The notes under the pieces were generated by a model that ran no database searches, was not told where the DNA came from, and saw only the letters and a list, made by a program, of their open reading frames with translations. Below are positions 15,409 through 24,174 of a DNA stretch of 64,000 bases, piece by piece. Position 1 is the stretch's first letter. Every line of letters begins with the position of its first letter. The position numbers and the translations under genes are program-made. Source of the stretch: Methanomassiliicoccus sp. (GTDB lineage Archaea > Thermoplasmatota > Thermoplasmata > Methanomassiliicoccales > Methanomassiliicoccaceae); contig JAWQJJ010000001.1 of NCBI GenBank assembly GCA_033485155.1, positions 1-64,000 of the forward strand, written 5' to 3'.

Positions 15409-17697
15409 ATGGACCGCAGGATGATGGCAGCCATGGTTATCGTCATCATACTGGTGATCTCCGGGACGGTCGCGGTGCTATCCCTGAACCAAGGGAAGAG
15501 CGAGGAACCGGTGGTCCGGGACCACCAGGCCGCTAGGGCATGGGTCGACCTCACCTCCATCTCCGCCGGAGAGGTGCGGGAGGAGGACCGGTGGGGAAAC
15601 GTGGAGACTTTCAGCGGGGCGCAGAATGGTACGCTCAGCTACTACCACCAGGTGTCCTTCCATCAGACCGACACCACCGAGAGCGTGGTGCTCGGCGGCG
15701 AGGTGTGGTGCATGGTGAGGGGCAACACCAGCGGCGCCGTCCTCCTGCGCTATACCCCTTCGATCCAGGGAGCGGGGTGGAATATCTCCTTCGAGTGCTA
15801 CGCCCCACAGGCCGGCGATGCCATCGACGCGACATATGGGAGGCAGCAGATCGGCCTCACCGCCACGCTCATCGACCGGCAGGGCAACGCCCTGGCGTCG
15901 GTGGACCTTTCCTATGGCACGCCGGGCGATAACTATGTCCGCCTCAGGGACGCGGGAACGGGTGAGGTCACCAACCTCAACGATGTCATCCTGCCCTCGG
16001 CCACGGTCAAGGGCCCGGCCGAGGGCTACGAACCGGAACGTTATCTGGTATCGTTCCAGAGCATGGGCGACCAGCGCTGCGTGGTCACCGTTATGCACAC
16101 CTCGGGGGTGATGGTCGGCCGGGGGGTGGTGCAGATCCCGTCGAGCTGGGGAGGAGCGGCCCAGCTTGTGCTGAGCACCACCTCCACCGTCCTGACCCAC
16201 CAGAGCCCCGACCCCGCCGTTCCTTGGGTGGTGGACACTCATAGTGGAGGCTGGTTCGTCGATGACCTGGCCTGCCGGGGAGCCACCGCCTCCTATCCCC
16301 TGGCTGGCCCCCTCTACGAGTATGCCAGCGAGGGTGCCGGTGTTCCCACCGGCGTCCTCGTCACCGGCGCTCCGTATCCCCATGCCACGGTCACCATCGG
16401 TGGAAAGGTCGCCACCTTCAACGAGACCACCGGAAGGTACGAGGCAGATCTGCGGATGAGCGTGCAGTGGGGGCGGAGCGTTGGCTACACCGTGGTCATG
16501 GACGGAGTGGTGGTGAATGACACCATGGCCTTGACCATGACCAGCTCGGCCCGGAACGCCTTAGTCAGCGAATGGTGGAACGGCTGGGACTGGGTCAGCG
16601 TGTTCGGGGTCGATGACTGCGGGGGGCCGGACAGCGCCATAGCGATCTACAAAGGCTACAACCACCCCATGACCGCCTACGTGATGAACTCGGGCGGATC
16701 GTCCCGGCAGACGCTCACTTACCCTTATCTGGAGATAGCCCTCCACGCCCCCCACGATTGGGAAGGAGGGGGCACCCGGTTCTGGGCCGACGGGGTGAGC
16801 AAGGCCAACGCCGGGATGACGTTCCTCAAGCAGACCTACGACTATGCCAGTCGGTGGGACGCGCCCGCCAACGGAGGCAAGGGCGACACCTATATCTCCA
16901 TGGCCAACCCCGGCAATAAGGCCACCTACCAGACGATGTACGCACTTTACGAGGCGGGCATCCGCATCGACGGGCGGTCCTCGGACAAGGGTGGAGGTGC
17001 CCCGGGCAACCATACCCAGGTGGGCTCATGGTACGACCCCGGGGGGTACGACGGCACCGGGGCGGGGTGGTACTCCTACCAGCCGATCGACCTCATGGAC
17101 GCCGCCCGCCTTCTCAGCTGGGACGGGGAACAGAGCTGGAGCCAGAGCTTCGGGCTGGTCAACAGCGTGGCGGAGAGCCACGGAGTGCTCCGGGTGTACG
17201 GACACCCAAACAAGGTGATCGCCTTGCCTGAGCTGCTGCACTGGATCGACGATCCCAAGACCAACTACTCACGGGAGAATTGGAAGGCCACCGACGGAGA
17301 GGTCGCCAGCTATATCTACGGCCGATGGTCCACAGACATCGCCCTCGATCCAACCCGCTCGGACGCCACCACCTGGACCTACAACGTGAGCACTGCCGAC
17401 CCCACCGCCGCTGGGTACTGGAAGGTACCGATCACCATCGGCATCGACGTGGGCGGCAAGAAGCTCAAGGACGTCGTGGTGACCACCAACGAGCGGAGCG
17501 TGAGGCTCAGCGATCACACCCTGAAGGACCTGGACGGAGCCAGGATCATGGACTCGGGCTACGACGTCAGGAACGGCACGCTGTATGTCTCCGGCATCTG
17601 GACCGGGGGGGCCAGGATCACGGTAACCTTCGAGGAAGGGGAGAGCACGGCATTGAACCTGACGCCCACCACGCCGTTGATAATTCGCGTGGAGTGA
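15409..17697 (+). CDS. large secreted protein, possible polysaccharide-deacetylase-like domain
   Basis: A 762-residue protein with an N-terminal membrane/signal segment (residues 5-26). Residues 35-300 are beta-rich and repetitive. A second segment near 315-375 looks like an Ig-like or carbohydrate-binding domain (VLVTGAPYPHATVTIGGK). Residues 395-660 begin SVFGVDDCGGPDSAIAIYKG and include ALHAPHDW and ENWKATDGEVASYIYGRW; this order recalls NodB-type deacetylases (DD near the start, His motif later, EVA helix near the end), but the full metal triad is not proven. Many Asn-X-Ser/Thr sites fit a surface glycoprotein. A TATA-like TTTTAATTATTTAG lies at 15364-15377, about 35 nt upstream. Confidence 0.6.
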   Translation: MDRRMMAAMVIVIILVISGTVAVLSLNQGKSEEPVVRDHQAARAWVDLTSISAGEVREEDRWGNVETFSGAQNGTLSYYHQVSFHQTDTTESVVLGGEVWCMVRGNTSGAVLLRYTPSIQGAGWNISFECYAPQAGDAIDATYGRQQIGLTATLIDRQGNALASVDLSYGTPGDNYVRLRDAGTGEVTNLNDVILPSATVKGPAEGYEPERYLVSFQSMGDQRCVVTVMHTSGVMVGRGVVQIPSSWGGAAQLVLSTTSTVLTHQSPDPAVPWVVDTHSGGWFVDDLACRGATASYPLAGPLYEYASEGAGVPTGVLVTGAPYPHATVTIGGKVATFNETTGRYEADLRMSVQWGRSVGYTVVMDGVVVNDTMALTMTSSARNALVSEWWNGWDWVSVFGVDDCGGPDSAIAIYKGYNHPMTAYVMNSGGSSRQTLTYPYLEIALHAPHDWEGGGTRFWADGVSKANAGMTFLKQTYDYASRWDAPANGGKGDTYISMANPGNKATYQTMYALYEAGIRIDGRSSDKGGGAPGNHTQVGSWYDPGGYDGTGAGWYSYQPIDLMDAARLLSWDGEQSWSQSFGLVNSVAESHGVLRVYGHPNKVIALPELLHWIDDPKTNYSRENWKATDGEVASYIYGRWSTDIALDPTRSDATTWTYNVSTADPTAAGYWKVPITIGIDVGGKKLKDVVVTTNERSVRLSDHTLKDLDGARIMDSGYDVRNGTLYVSGIWTGGARITVTFEEGESTALNLTPTTPLIIRVE

Positions 17698-17735
17698 CCG
17701 ACAGGGACAAATCACGGAATGGGGCTGGTAGATTC

Positions 17736-18134
17736 ATGGACCGTTTTCGCGCGATGCAGCTCTCTGGCGCAGCGCTGGTGCTGTTGGGCATTGTTGTGCT
17801 AGCCTGGGCAGCAGCCGCCGGGCAGGTCTCCGTGGCCCTGGTGCTCATCGTTCCTGTCCTCTACGGCACAGGTCCGCTGGTGGCCTTCGCCGCCCTCGCG
17901 GTGTTCGCGGGCATGGTGCTGTTGTCCCTTTCCCTGTTTGGCAGGCCTGGGGGCCGGGACGCCGGAATAACGTCGGCGACGGGCAAGAGAGAGTGGGGCG
18001 GTGTCGTCCTCATCGGGCCGATTCCCATCGTTTTCGGTTCTCCGGGGATGCTCGAGGGACGGGGGGTTCTCGCGCTGCTCGCGGCCCTCTCCATCATTGT
18101 CCTTCTCCTGTTCCTATTCATTTCCCTGAGATGA
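17736..18134 (+). CDS. DUF131 membrane protein
   Basis: A 132-residue archaeal membrane protein of the DUF131 (TIGR00304) family. Three to four hydrophobic segments surround the hallmark WGGVVLIGPIPIVFGS near residues 86-101. Function is unknown. The frame opens at 17280 inside the preceding gene; the ATG at 17736 (MDRFRAMQLSG) follows the stop of the secreted protein by 38 nt, giving the usual family length. The stop region overlaps the convergent small ORF by 17 bases. Confidence 0.8.
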   Translation: MDRFRAMQLSGAALVLLGIVVLAWAAAAGQVSVALVLIVPVLYGTGPLVAFAALAVFAGMVLLSLSLFGRPGGRDAGITSATGKREWGGVVLIGPIPIVFGSPGMLEGRGVLALLAALSIIVLLLFLFISLR

Positions 18135-18333
18135 GCCGCCGGGCACAGGCTTCGGTGCTCTCGTCCTTATGGCGGGACCCCCGGACCTCGGAGGTGATCA
18201 GCACATAGCGTTCGAAGTCGAGGCCCTTGTTCCTCAGCAACCGGCCGAGGGCGTGCTCGACCTCCTCCTTACGCAGCTTGATCTCCAGAGCTTCCCTGAG
18301 CAGCGAAAGGTCCTCGGGGGTTAGCGGTGCCAC
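18118..18333 (-). CDS. small protein overlapping guaA amidotransferase gene
   Basis: A 71-residue charged, helical protein (PLTPEDLSLLREALEIKLRK at the start) with no recognised family. Its GTG start at 18333 lies inside the last codons of the GMP synthase amidotransferase gene (13-base overlap), with GGTGGTC upstream. That arrangement suggests translational coupling. The sequence has the composition of a real protein rather than a shadow. The C-terminal half (RYVLITSEVRGSRHKDEST) is beta-then-basic. Confidence 0.6.
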   Translation of the reverse strand: MAPLTPEDLSLLREALEIKLRKEEVEHALGRLLRNKGLDFERYVLITSEVRGSRHKDESTEACARRLISGK

Positions 18334-18893
18334 TCCTCGACCACCCTCAGGAAGTTTTGGAAGATGTCCGAGCCATGCTCGGTGTTCTCCACCTCGGGGT
18401 GGAACTGGAGGCCGTAGAACGGCTTCCCCTTGACCTTGATCGCCTCCACCGGGCAGTCAATGGTGTGCGCGAGAACCTCAAAGTTGTCCGGGACCTTCTT
18501 CACCTCATCGTTGTGGCTCTGCCACACCACGAACTCCCGGGGCAGCGATCGGAAGATATCATCCTCCTGGTCGACCACCAGGGTGGCCTTGCCGAACTCC
18601 GGCTTCCCGGCCGGGGCGGTCCTGCCGCCGAAGTGGTTGGTCATGAAGTGGAACCCGGCGCAGATCCCGAGGATGGGGAAGTCGGCGCGGTCGAGGTACT
18701 CGCCGTTGCGCCCCATCCGCTCGTTCTCATCGGCTACGTGCGGCGAGCCGCCGGAGAGAACCAGGCCGTCGACGTCCAGCTGATCGAAGGGCGTGTTGTT
18801 CGGTATGATCTTCGTCTCCACGTCCAGGTACTTCAGCACCCGCCACTCACGGTGGGTCCACTGGCCACCGTTGTCCACAACGTAGACGCGCAT
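18321..18893 (-). CDS. guaAA: GMP synthase, glutamine amidotransferase subunit
   Basis: A 190-residue stand-alone class I amidotransferase subunit of the archaeal split GMP synthase. It hydrolyses glutamine and passes ammonia to the ATP-pyrophosphatase subunit to turn XMP into GMP. The nucleophile is Cys78 in GICAGFH; the His-Glu pair is in LQFHPEV near residue 167. YVVDNGGQWTHRE at the N-terminus is typical. Its partner subunit lies at 19798-20745 on the same strand, separated by an HAD gene on the other strand. Confidence 0.95.
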   Translation of the reverse strand: MRVYVVDNGGQWTHREWRVLKYLDVETKIIPNNTPFDQLDVDGLVLSGGSPHVADENERMGRNGEYLDRADFPILGICAGFHFMTNHFGGRTAPAGKPEFGKATLVVDQEDDIFRSLPREFVVWQSHNDEVKKVPDNFEVLAHTIDCPVEAIKVKGKPFYGLQFHPEVENTEHGSDIFQNFLRVVEEWHR

Positions 18894-18993
18894 ACATGGT
18901 TGTGAACGCGCGCGGTTAGATAAAAGCTGTCATTCGCCTTGGACGTTGCTTGCGAAAGGAGGTTTATCTACCGGCCCGACATTAGTCTGGCCG

Positions 18994-19707
18994 ATGAAGG
19001 CGGTGCTGTTCGACCTGGGGCACACCCTGATCGATTATTACTACGACTGGAAGGGCCCCGAGGAGCGGGGGATCGCCGGGATATATGATATCGTCCACGA
19101 GTGCTCGCCGAAGACGGACCGGGAGGAGTTCACCACGTACCTGAGGGAGCGTCTTCAATATTCTCGATCGATGAAGTACGACCAGTATGTGGAGACCCCC
19201 CTTGCCGAGCTTATGGGCGAGTGTCTGGAGCGATACGGCTGCCTGGACGAGGACAGCCTGCAGAGGAGCATGGAGGTGTTCTACAACGTGCTGCTGGAGG
19301 ACCGCAACCTGGTCCACGGTGCGGTGGATCTGCTGGCGGAGATAAAGGAGCGGGGCCTCAGCGTCGGCCTTATCTCGGATGTCGCGTGGGGGCTGCCTTC
19401 AGAGTTCCCAATGCGGGACATCCGTCACTTCGGCATGGACGCGTACTTCGACGACTACGTGTTCAGTACCGACGTCGGGCTACGCAAGCCTCATCCCAAG
19501 ATGTTCAAGATCGCCCTATCCAATCTGGGTGTGGACGCGTCCGAGGCGATGTACGTCGGCAACTCCATCGCCCAGGACATCCGAGGGGCCAAGGGCGTGG
19601 GCATCCGAGCTGTGCTGAAGTCCTCGGCTTATTGCCCTCAGGCCGAGGGGGTCTTCCCCGACCACACCGTCCAGACGTTGGACGAGGTTGCGGGACTGAT
19701 CGAATAA
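18994..19707 (+). CDS. HAD-superfamily hydrolase
   Basis: A 237-residue HAD phosphatase-like enzyme. Motif I is VLFDLGHTLID, where the second Asp of the usual DxDxT is Gly, a change found in some HAD branches; motif II is LISDVAW; motif III/IV is LRKPHPKMF...MYVGNSIAQDIRGAKGVG. The cap domain lies between residues 20 and 110. Substrate unknown. The ATG at 18994 lies about 25 nt after a TATA-like GGTTTATCTA, so it is likely leaderless, although the frame opens 16 codons earlier. Confidence 0.85.
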   Translation: MKAVLFDLGHTLIDYYYDWKGPEERGIAGIYDIVHECSPKTDREEFTTYLRERLQYSRSMKYDQYVETPLAELMGECLERYGCLDEDSLQRSMEVFYNVLLEDRNLVHGAVDLLAEIKERGLSVGLISDVAWGLPSEFPMRDIRHFGMDAYFDDYVFSTDVGLRKPHPKMFKIALSNLGVDASEAMYVGNSIAQDIRGAKGVGIRAVLKSSAYCPQAEGVFPDHTVQTLDEVAGLIE

Positions 19708-19744
19708 AAGAAACGCGCTTCCGGGGAGATCCCCGAAAGGAAGT

Positions 19745-19767
19745 AAAAAACCGCATCAAAAAGGCGG
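19745..19767 (-). terminator. possible terminator of the purE-guaAB transcript
   Basis: On the minus strand CCGC-N9-GCGG is followed at once by six T residues, about 30 nt after the guaAB stop. The stem is only four base pairs; the T-tract is the stronger signal for archaeal termination. Confidence 0.4.
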
Positions 19768-19797
19768 ATGAGGTTACTTACCTACGAGTAGCGTTGG

Positions 19798-20745
19798 TCA
19801 TTCCCACTCGACTGTCGCTGGTGGTTTGTTCGTTATATCGTAGACCACCCGGTTGACATCGCTCTTCATCTCGTTGGTGATGCGCACCGAGATGCGCTCC
19901 AGGACCTCGTGCGGGATACGGGAGTAAGCGGCACTCATGCCGTCGATCGATTCCACTGAACGCACGGCGATGGTGCGCCCGTAGGCTCGGTTGTCTCCTT
20001 GCACCCCGACCGACTGGCAGGGCAGCAGGACGGCGAAGTACTGCCACGGGCAGGTCATCTTTCCGGCGGCCGATGCGAGCTCGATCTCCTCCTCCACGAT
20101 GGCACACGCCTCCCGTACGATGCCCACCGACTCCGGGGTGGCCTCGCCCAATACGCGGATCGCCAGGGCCGGGCCGGGGAACGGCTGCCGCTCGGCGACC
20201 TTCACGTTGAGGTAGCGGGCCACCACCCTGACCTCGTCCTTGTACAGGTCCCTCAGCGGCTCAACCAGCTCCATGTTCATATCCTTGGGCAGGCCGCCGA
20301 CGTTATGGTGGCTCTTGATGACGTCCCGAACGCCGTCCCCGCTCTCAATCCAGTCGGGGGCGATGGTCCCCTGCACGAGATAGGTGGCGCCGAACTCCTT
20401 GGCCGTGCGCTCAAAGACGCGGATGAAGCGCTCGCCTATGATCTTGCGCTTCCTCTCCGGGTCGGTCACTCCCTTCATGGCGGCGAAGAATTCCTCGCTG
20501 GCATCGACGAGCCTGTAATTCACGCCCAGGTCGTCGAACATCTTCCCGACCGCTTCCGTCTCTCCCTTGCGCATGAAGCCGTTGTTTACATAGACGGTCA
20601 AGAGGCGATCGCCCATCGCCCGGGACGCCAGGACGGCGGCCACCGTGCTGTCCACACCCCCGGAGCAGGCGATGATCGCCTTCCCCTTGATCCTCGACCT
20701 CATCTCCTCGATCTGCTCGTTGACGAACCTCTCAGCATTGAACAT
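19798..20745 (-). CDS. guaAB: GMP synthase, ATP pyrophosphatase subunit
   Basis: A 315-residue PP-loop subunit of the split archaeal GMP synthase. The pyrophosphatase loop ACSGGVDST is near residue 27; the C-terminal dimerisation domain carries RQPFPGPALAIRVLGE and ends SDVNRVVYDITNKPPATVEWE (in part), the usual XMP-site terminus. It activates XMP with ATP before amination. The start is the ATG at 20745, preceded by AGGAGGTGG; the longer frame is inside purE. It overlaps purE by 14 bases, so both purine genes are co-translated. Confidence 0.95.
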   Translation of the reverse strand: MFNAERFVNEQIEEMRSRIKGKAIIACSGGVDSTVAAVLASRAMGDRLLTVYVNNGFMRKGETEAVGKMFDDLGVNYRLVDASEEFFAAMKGVTDPERKRKIIGERFIRVFERTAKEFGATYLVQGTIAPDWIESGDGVRDVIKSHHNVGGLPKDMNMELVEPLRDLYKDEVRVVARYLNVKVAERQPFPGPALAIRVLGEATPESVGIVREACAIVEEEIELASAAGKMTCPWQYFAVLLPCQSVGVQGDNRAYGRTIAVRSVESIDGMSAAYSRIPHEVLERISVRITNEMKSDVNRVVYDITNKPPATVEWE

Positions 20746-21211
20746 CCTTGCCCACCTCCTCGGAATCCCGCTCCACCGCATCGGCCATCTCCCGGCGGTG
20801 CTTCTCCAGCTTGAACGTGATCTCCTTATCATTGAGCCCCATGATCTGAAGGGCCAGAAGGGCAGCGTTGTCCCCGCGATCCAAACCGACCCCCGCCACC
20901 GGAATCCCTGCCGGCATCTGCACGATGGAAAGGATGGAATCGAGGTTGACCTTCCCGCTGACCGGTACGCCGATCACCGGCCGAACGGTGGCGGCGGCAA
21001 CCGCCCCCGGCAACGCCGCGGACAACCCGGCGATGGCGATGAACACCTCGGCATCGCTGCCGGTGACCAGTTCCCTGACCCGGTCCGGGGTGCGGTGGGC
21101 GGAGGCGACGACGGTCTGCGAGCTCACCCCGAACTCCCTCAGAATATCGGAGGCCTTTTTGGCCACAGGCGCATCGCTCTTGCTTCCCAGGACTATAAGG
21201 ACACGAGGCAT
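20732..21211 (-). CDS. purE: phosphoribosylaminoimidazole carboxylase, PurE
   Basis: A 159-residue PurE. VLIVLGSKSDAPVAKKAS at the N-terminus, VVASAHRTPDRV near residue 34 and AGLSAALPGAVAA near residue 61 are the CO2/AIR site motifs. It interconverts AIR, N5-CAIR and CAIR in purine biosynthesis; whether it is the class I mutase or class II carboxylase type cannot be decided by eye. It leads the purE-guaAB pair and is co-transcribed with it. Confidence 0.93.
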   Translation of the reverse strand: MPRVLIVLGSKSDAPVAKKASDILREFGVSSQTVVASAHRTPDRVRELVTGSDAEVFIAIAGLSAALPGAVAAATVRPVIGVPVSGKVNLDSILSIVQMPAGIPVAGVGLDRGDNAALLALQIMGLNDKEITFKLEKHRREMADAVERDSEEVGKDVQC

Positions 21212-21272
21212 GAGCCAAGCAAAGTCGGACCTGATAAAAAAGGTTGTGATGGAAGGAGTTTGGCGTCCCTGT

Positions 21273-21569
21273 TCAGGACTTCATGATGGCCAGCAGGAAG
21301 ACCCCGATGGCGATCAGGGCGCCGATAAGGGCGGCTAGGATATACAAGAAGGCCACCCAGATAGTCTCGATGATGCTGACGTCGATCAGACTGGGGTCCA
21401 TCCACCGGAGGCCGACCCAGATGATGCCGATGAGCAGGCCGACGATCAGTAGCACGACACCGATCGTGCGGCTCTTGCCACTCCCAAAGTAAGCGGTGAA
21501 CACACCGGCCAGGACAAGGAAGAGGCCCAAAGTCATCAGAAGTATGGTCAGGAATTCCATCAGTTGCAT
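21273..21569 (-). CDS. small membrane protein, three predicted helices
   Basis: A 98-residue hydrophobic protein with helices near residues 5-27, 34-53 and 66-94 and no recognised motif. GGTGA lies five bases before the ATG at 21569. The Lrp-type sensor gene ends 13 nt upstream on the same strand, so the pair may be one unit. Function unknown. Confidence 0.65.
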   Translation of the reverse strand: MQLMEFLTILLMTLGLFLVLAGVFTAYFGSGKSRTIGVVLLIVGLLIGIIWVGLRWMDPSLIDVSIIETIWVAFLYILAALIGALIAIGVFLLAIMKS

Positions 21570-21582
21570 TTTTTCACCTGTT

Positions 21583-21852
21583 TTAGAACTTAATGCCTGT
21601 GAGCGTCTTGGTGTCTATGACCCCAGGGATCGTTCTGATCTGGTCCACCACCACCTGGCCAAGGCGGTTGAAATCCTCGGCCTCGATCTTGGCGATCAGG
21701 TCAAACTCCCCGAACAGGGGATGGAGCTCCACGACCTCCTTGACCTTAAGGAGCTCATTGTAGACCTCGTGCTCCTTGGCCGGTGCCGTGCTGATCAAGA
21801 CGAACCCCACTGCCAAACTCTCACCTTGCTGACCCATTAGTTTATGTGCCAT
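21583..21852 (-). CDS. Lrp/AsnC-type ligand-binding (RAM) domain protein without DNA-binding domain
   Basis: An 89-residue stand-alone RAM domain. The pattern SLAVGFVLISTAPAKEHEVYN...VVELHPLFGEFDLIAKIEA matches the alpha-beta ligand-binding half of Lrp/AsnC regulators. No helix-turn-helix precedes it. Such stand-alone domains may sense amino acids and modulate full-length regulators. A TATA-like, T-rich stretch precedes the ATG, and the start may be leaderless. Confidence 0.85.
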   Translation of the reverse strand: MAHKLMGQQGESLAVGFVLISTAPAKEHEVYNELLKVKEVVELHPLFGEFDLIAKIEAEDFNRLGQVVVDQIRTIPGVIDTKTLTGIKF

Positions 21853-21910
21853 AATAAATGTTTCGACCCAAAAAATTTTTACTGGCTATAAGCTCCAGAC
21901 AGCCATCGGG

Positions 21911-22837
21911 CTATCCCGGCAGGGACGCGAGGACGACCGCCGCCCTCTCCTCCACCATCTCCCAGCTCGGGAGGTTGGACACCGCTCCCGGAGCCTCCAG
22001 GACGAACGATGCCGCCGCGTTGCCATAAGCCATGGACTCGAGGAATCCGTGGCCGCGATAGCGTCCCGCGTAGAAGCCCGCCCGGAAGGCGTCTCCCGCC
22101 CCGGTGGGGTCGATCACCGCCGACGGTTTGGCCGCCGGCACCGACAAAGTGCCCTGGCCGGTGAAGGCCAATGCCCCCTCCTTCCCCCGGGTGGTGATTA
22201 TCTCCGGAACGAATGCCAGGAGACCCTCGGGGCCGCCAGCATCCATATACTTAAGGGCGGTCCGCAGCTCGTTGCGGTTGCCGAACAACCTCGTGGCCAG
22301 CGGTAGCGCCTCACGGAAGGTATCGCGGTCCCAGATGCGGTGGATCTCCTGAGCGGGATCGAACGATATTTCCTTCCCCAGCCGTTGGCATTCGAGCATC
22401 ACCGGCAGATAGTACTCCGGCCGGCCGGTGGAGATGTGCACGACCTTCGAACGGCGGGCGGAGTCGAGCCGGGGCTCGAAGCGCCCCATGTCCCGCATCG
22501 GACCCTGGTAGACGTAGGCTATCTGGTCCTCCTTGGAGTCGGTGACCACGATTACAGTGGAGGTCTCGTACCCCTCGACGGTGACGACCTCGGAGAGGTC
22601 CACTCCCTTGCTCTCCATGAACTCCCGGAAATCGGCCGGCAGGTCCGGGCCGACATAAGAGACCAGCGCGGTGGGCACGCCCAGAGCGGCAGCTGCAGTG
22701 GCAATGTTGGCGCCTGTTCCGCCGAAGTAGCGGTGTTTCTCCCGGATGTCCACTGAGGTGTTGGGTTCGGGGAACCGTTCCAGCGCCAGGATCTGGTCCA
22801 AGCACACGTGACCGTAGACCGTCAGGAAGGGGATCAT
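21911..22837 (-). CDS. PfkB-family carbohydrate/nucleoside kinase
   Basis: A 308-residue PfkB (ribokinase) family kinase. GGTGANIATAAAALG near residue 38 is signature 1, and DPTGAGDAFRAGF near residue 245 is signature 2 with the catalytic Asp. The ATG at 22837 forms an ATGA overlap with the stop of the adenosylhomocysteinase gene, which favours this start over an earlier ATG at 22852. Because adenosylhomocysteinase makes adenosine, a role as adenosine or nucleoside kinase that salvages it is a reasonable inference; sugar kinase activity is the alternative. Confidence 0.85.
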   Translation of the reverse strand: MIPFLTVYGHVCLDQILALERFPEPNTSVDIREKHRYFGGTGANIATAAAALGVPTALVSYVGPDLPADFREFMESKGVDLSEVVTVEGYETSTVIVVTDSKEDQIAYVYQGPMRDMGRFEPRLDSARRSKVVHISTGRPEYYLPVMLECQRLGKEISFDPAQEIHRIWDRDTFREALPLATRLFGNRNELRTALKYMDAGGPEGLLAFVPEIITTRGKEGALAFTGQGTLSVPAAKPSAVIDPTGAGDAFRAGFYAGRYRGHGFLESMAYGNAAASFVLEAPGAVSNLPSWEMVEERAAVVLASLPG

Positions 22838-24072
22838 GTGCCCTCTTGCCATCCCTGCAGGTACTTCCTCTGCTCCTTGGTCAGCTCATCGATCTCGATG
22901 CCCATGACCTTGAGCTTGGTGCGGGCCACCTGCTGGTCCAGCTCCTCGGGGACGTTGTAGACCTTGGCCTCCATGCGCGAGTGGTTCTTCACTAGGTGCT
23001 CCAGCGACAGCGCCTGGATGGAGAAGCTCATGTCCATGATCTCCACCGGATGCCCCTGCCCGGCGGCGAGGTTCATCAGCCGGCCTTCGGCGATGAGATA
23101 GGCTCGGCGGCCGTCGGCGAAAGTGTACTGGTCCACCGCCTCCCGGACCCTGACCGGATGGCCGGCAAGCGCCTCCAGCCCGACCTTGGAGATCTCGTTG
23201 TCGAAGTGACCGGAGTTGCCCAGGACGCAGCCGTCCTTGAGTACCTCAAGGTGCTCCCGCCGGATGATGTCCTTGTCCCCGGTGGCGCAGATGATGATAT
23301 CCGCCCGCTTTACCGCCTCCCGCATGGGCATGACCCCGTAGCCGTCCATGCGGGCCTCGATAGCCCGTACCGGGTCGACCTCGGTGACGATCACGTTCGC
23401 CCCCATGCCCTTGGCCCGCATGGCGATGCCCCGCCCGCACCAGCCGTAGCCGGCGACCACCAGGTTCTTGCCGGCGATGAGCAGGTTGGTCGCGTTCATG
23501 AACCCGTCGAAGGTCGACTGTCCGGTGCCGTAGCGGTTGTCGAACATGAATTTCATGTGGGCGTCGTTGACCGAGACCACCGGGAACTCCAGCTTGCCCT
23601 CGGCCGCCATGGCCCTAAGGCGCACCACGCCCGTGGTCGTCTCCTCGTTGCCGCCCTTCACATTGGGCAGGAGGTCCCGGCGGGTGGTATGGAGAATAGT
23701 GATTAAGTCCGCCCCGTCGTCGATGACGAAGTCCGGCCGCATGTCCAGGACGGCGTTGAGGTTGGCGTAATACTCCTCATTGTTCTCGCCCTTCTTGGCG
23801 TAGGTCTCCAGGCCATAGTGGTGCTTGAGCGCCAGGGCCACCGAATCATCGGTGGACAGAGGGTTGCAGCTGGCCAGGCGCACCTGGGCCCCGGCCTCGG
23901 CGATGGTAAGGGCCAGGATGCCGGTCTTCGCCTCCACGTGCAGCGCCATACCCACCTTGACCCCTTCCAACGTCCTCTCCCTGACCAGGCGGGAGCGGAT
24001 GTCCTCGAGCACGCCCATGTGCGCCCGAGCCCACTCCAGCCGCCTGATGCCCTTCTCGATCAGCTCGTCCAA
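22834..24072 (-). CDS. ahcY: S-adenosylhomocysteine hydrolase
   Basis: A 412-residue adenosylhomocysteinase. It splits S-adenosylhomocysteine into adenosine and homocysteine using bound NAD+. Landmarks: ALTIAEAGAQVRLASCNPLST near residues 55-75 (in part), DDGADLITILH near residue 117, NDAHMKFMFDNRYGTGQS near residue 172, and the NAD motif VVAGYGWCGRGIAMRAKGMGA (in part) near residue 209. The C-terminus is shortened compared with eukaryotic enzymes, as is usual in archaea. It is followed with a 4-base overlap by the PfkB kinase. Confidence 0.96.
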   Translation of the reverse strand: MDELIEKGIRRLEWARAHMGVLEDIRSRLVRERTLEGVKVGMALHVEAKTGILALTIAEAGAQVRLASCNPLSTDDSVALALKHHYGLETYAKKGENNEEYYANLNAVLDMRPDFVIDDGADLITILHTTRRDLLPNVKGGNEETTTGVVRLRAMAAEGKLEFPVVSVNDAHMKFMFDNRYGTGQSTFDGFMNATNLLIAGKNLVVAGYGWCGRGIAMRAKGMGANVIVTEVDPVRAIEARMDGYGVMPMREAVKRADIIICATGDKDIIRREHLEVLKDGCVLGNSGHFDNEISKVGLEALAGHPVRVREAVDQYTFADGRRAYLIAEGRLMNLAAGQGHPVEIMDMSFSIQALSLEHLVKNHSRMEAKVYNVPEELDQQVARTKLKVMGIEIDELTKEQRKYLQGWQEGT

Positions 24073-24174
24073 TGGAACACCGGGCGTGGATTGGACCGCC
24101 CCCTTATAAAGTGTACCGCCAGCAAGCTACTTCCGCCCCGGAGGATGGTCCAGAAATGACGGTGACGCCCATCA

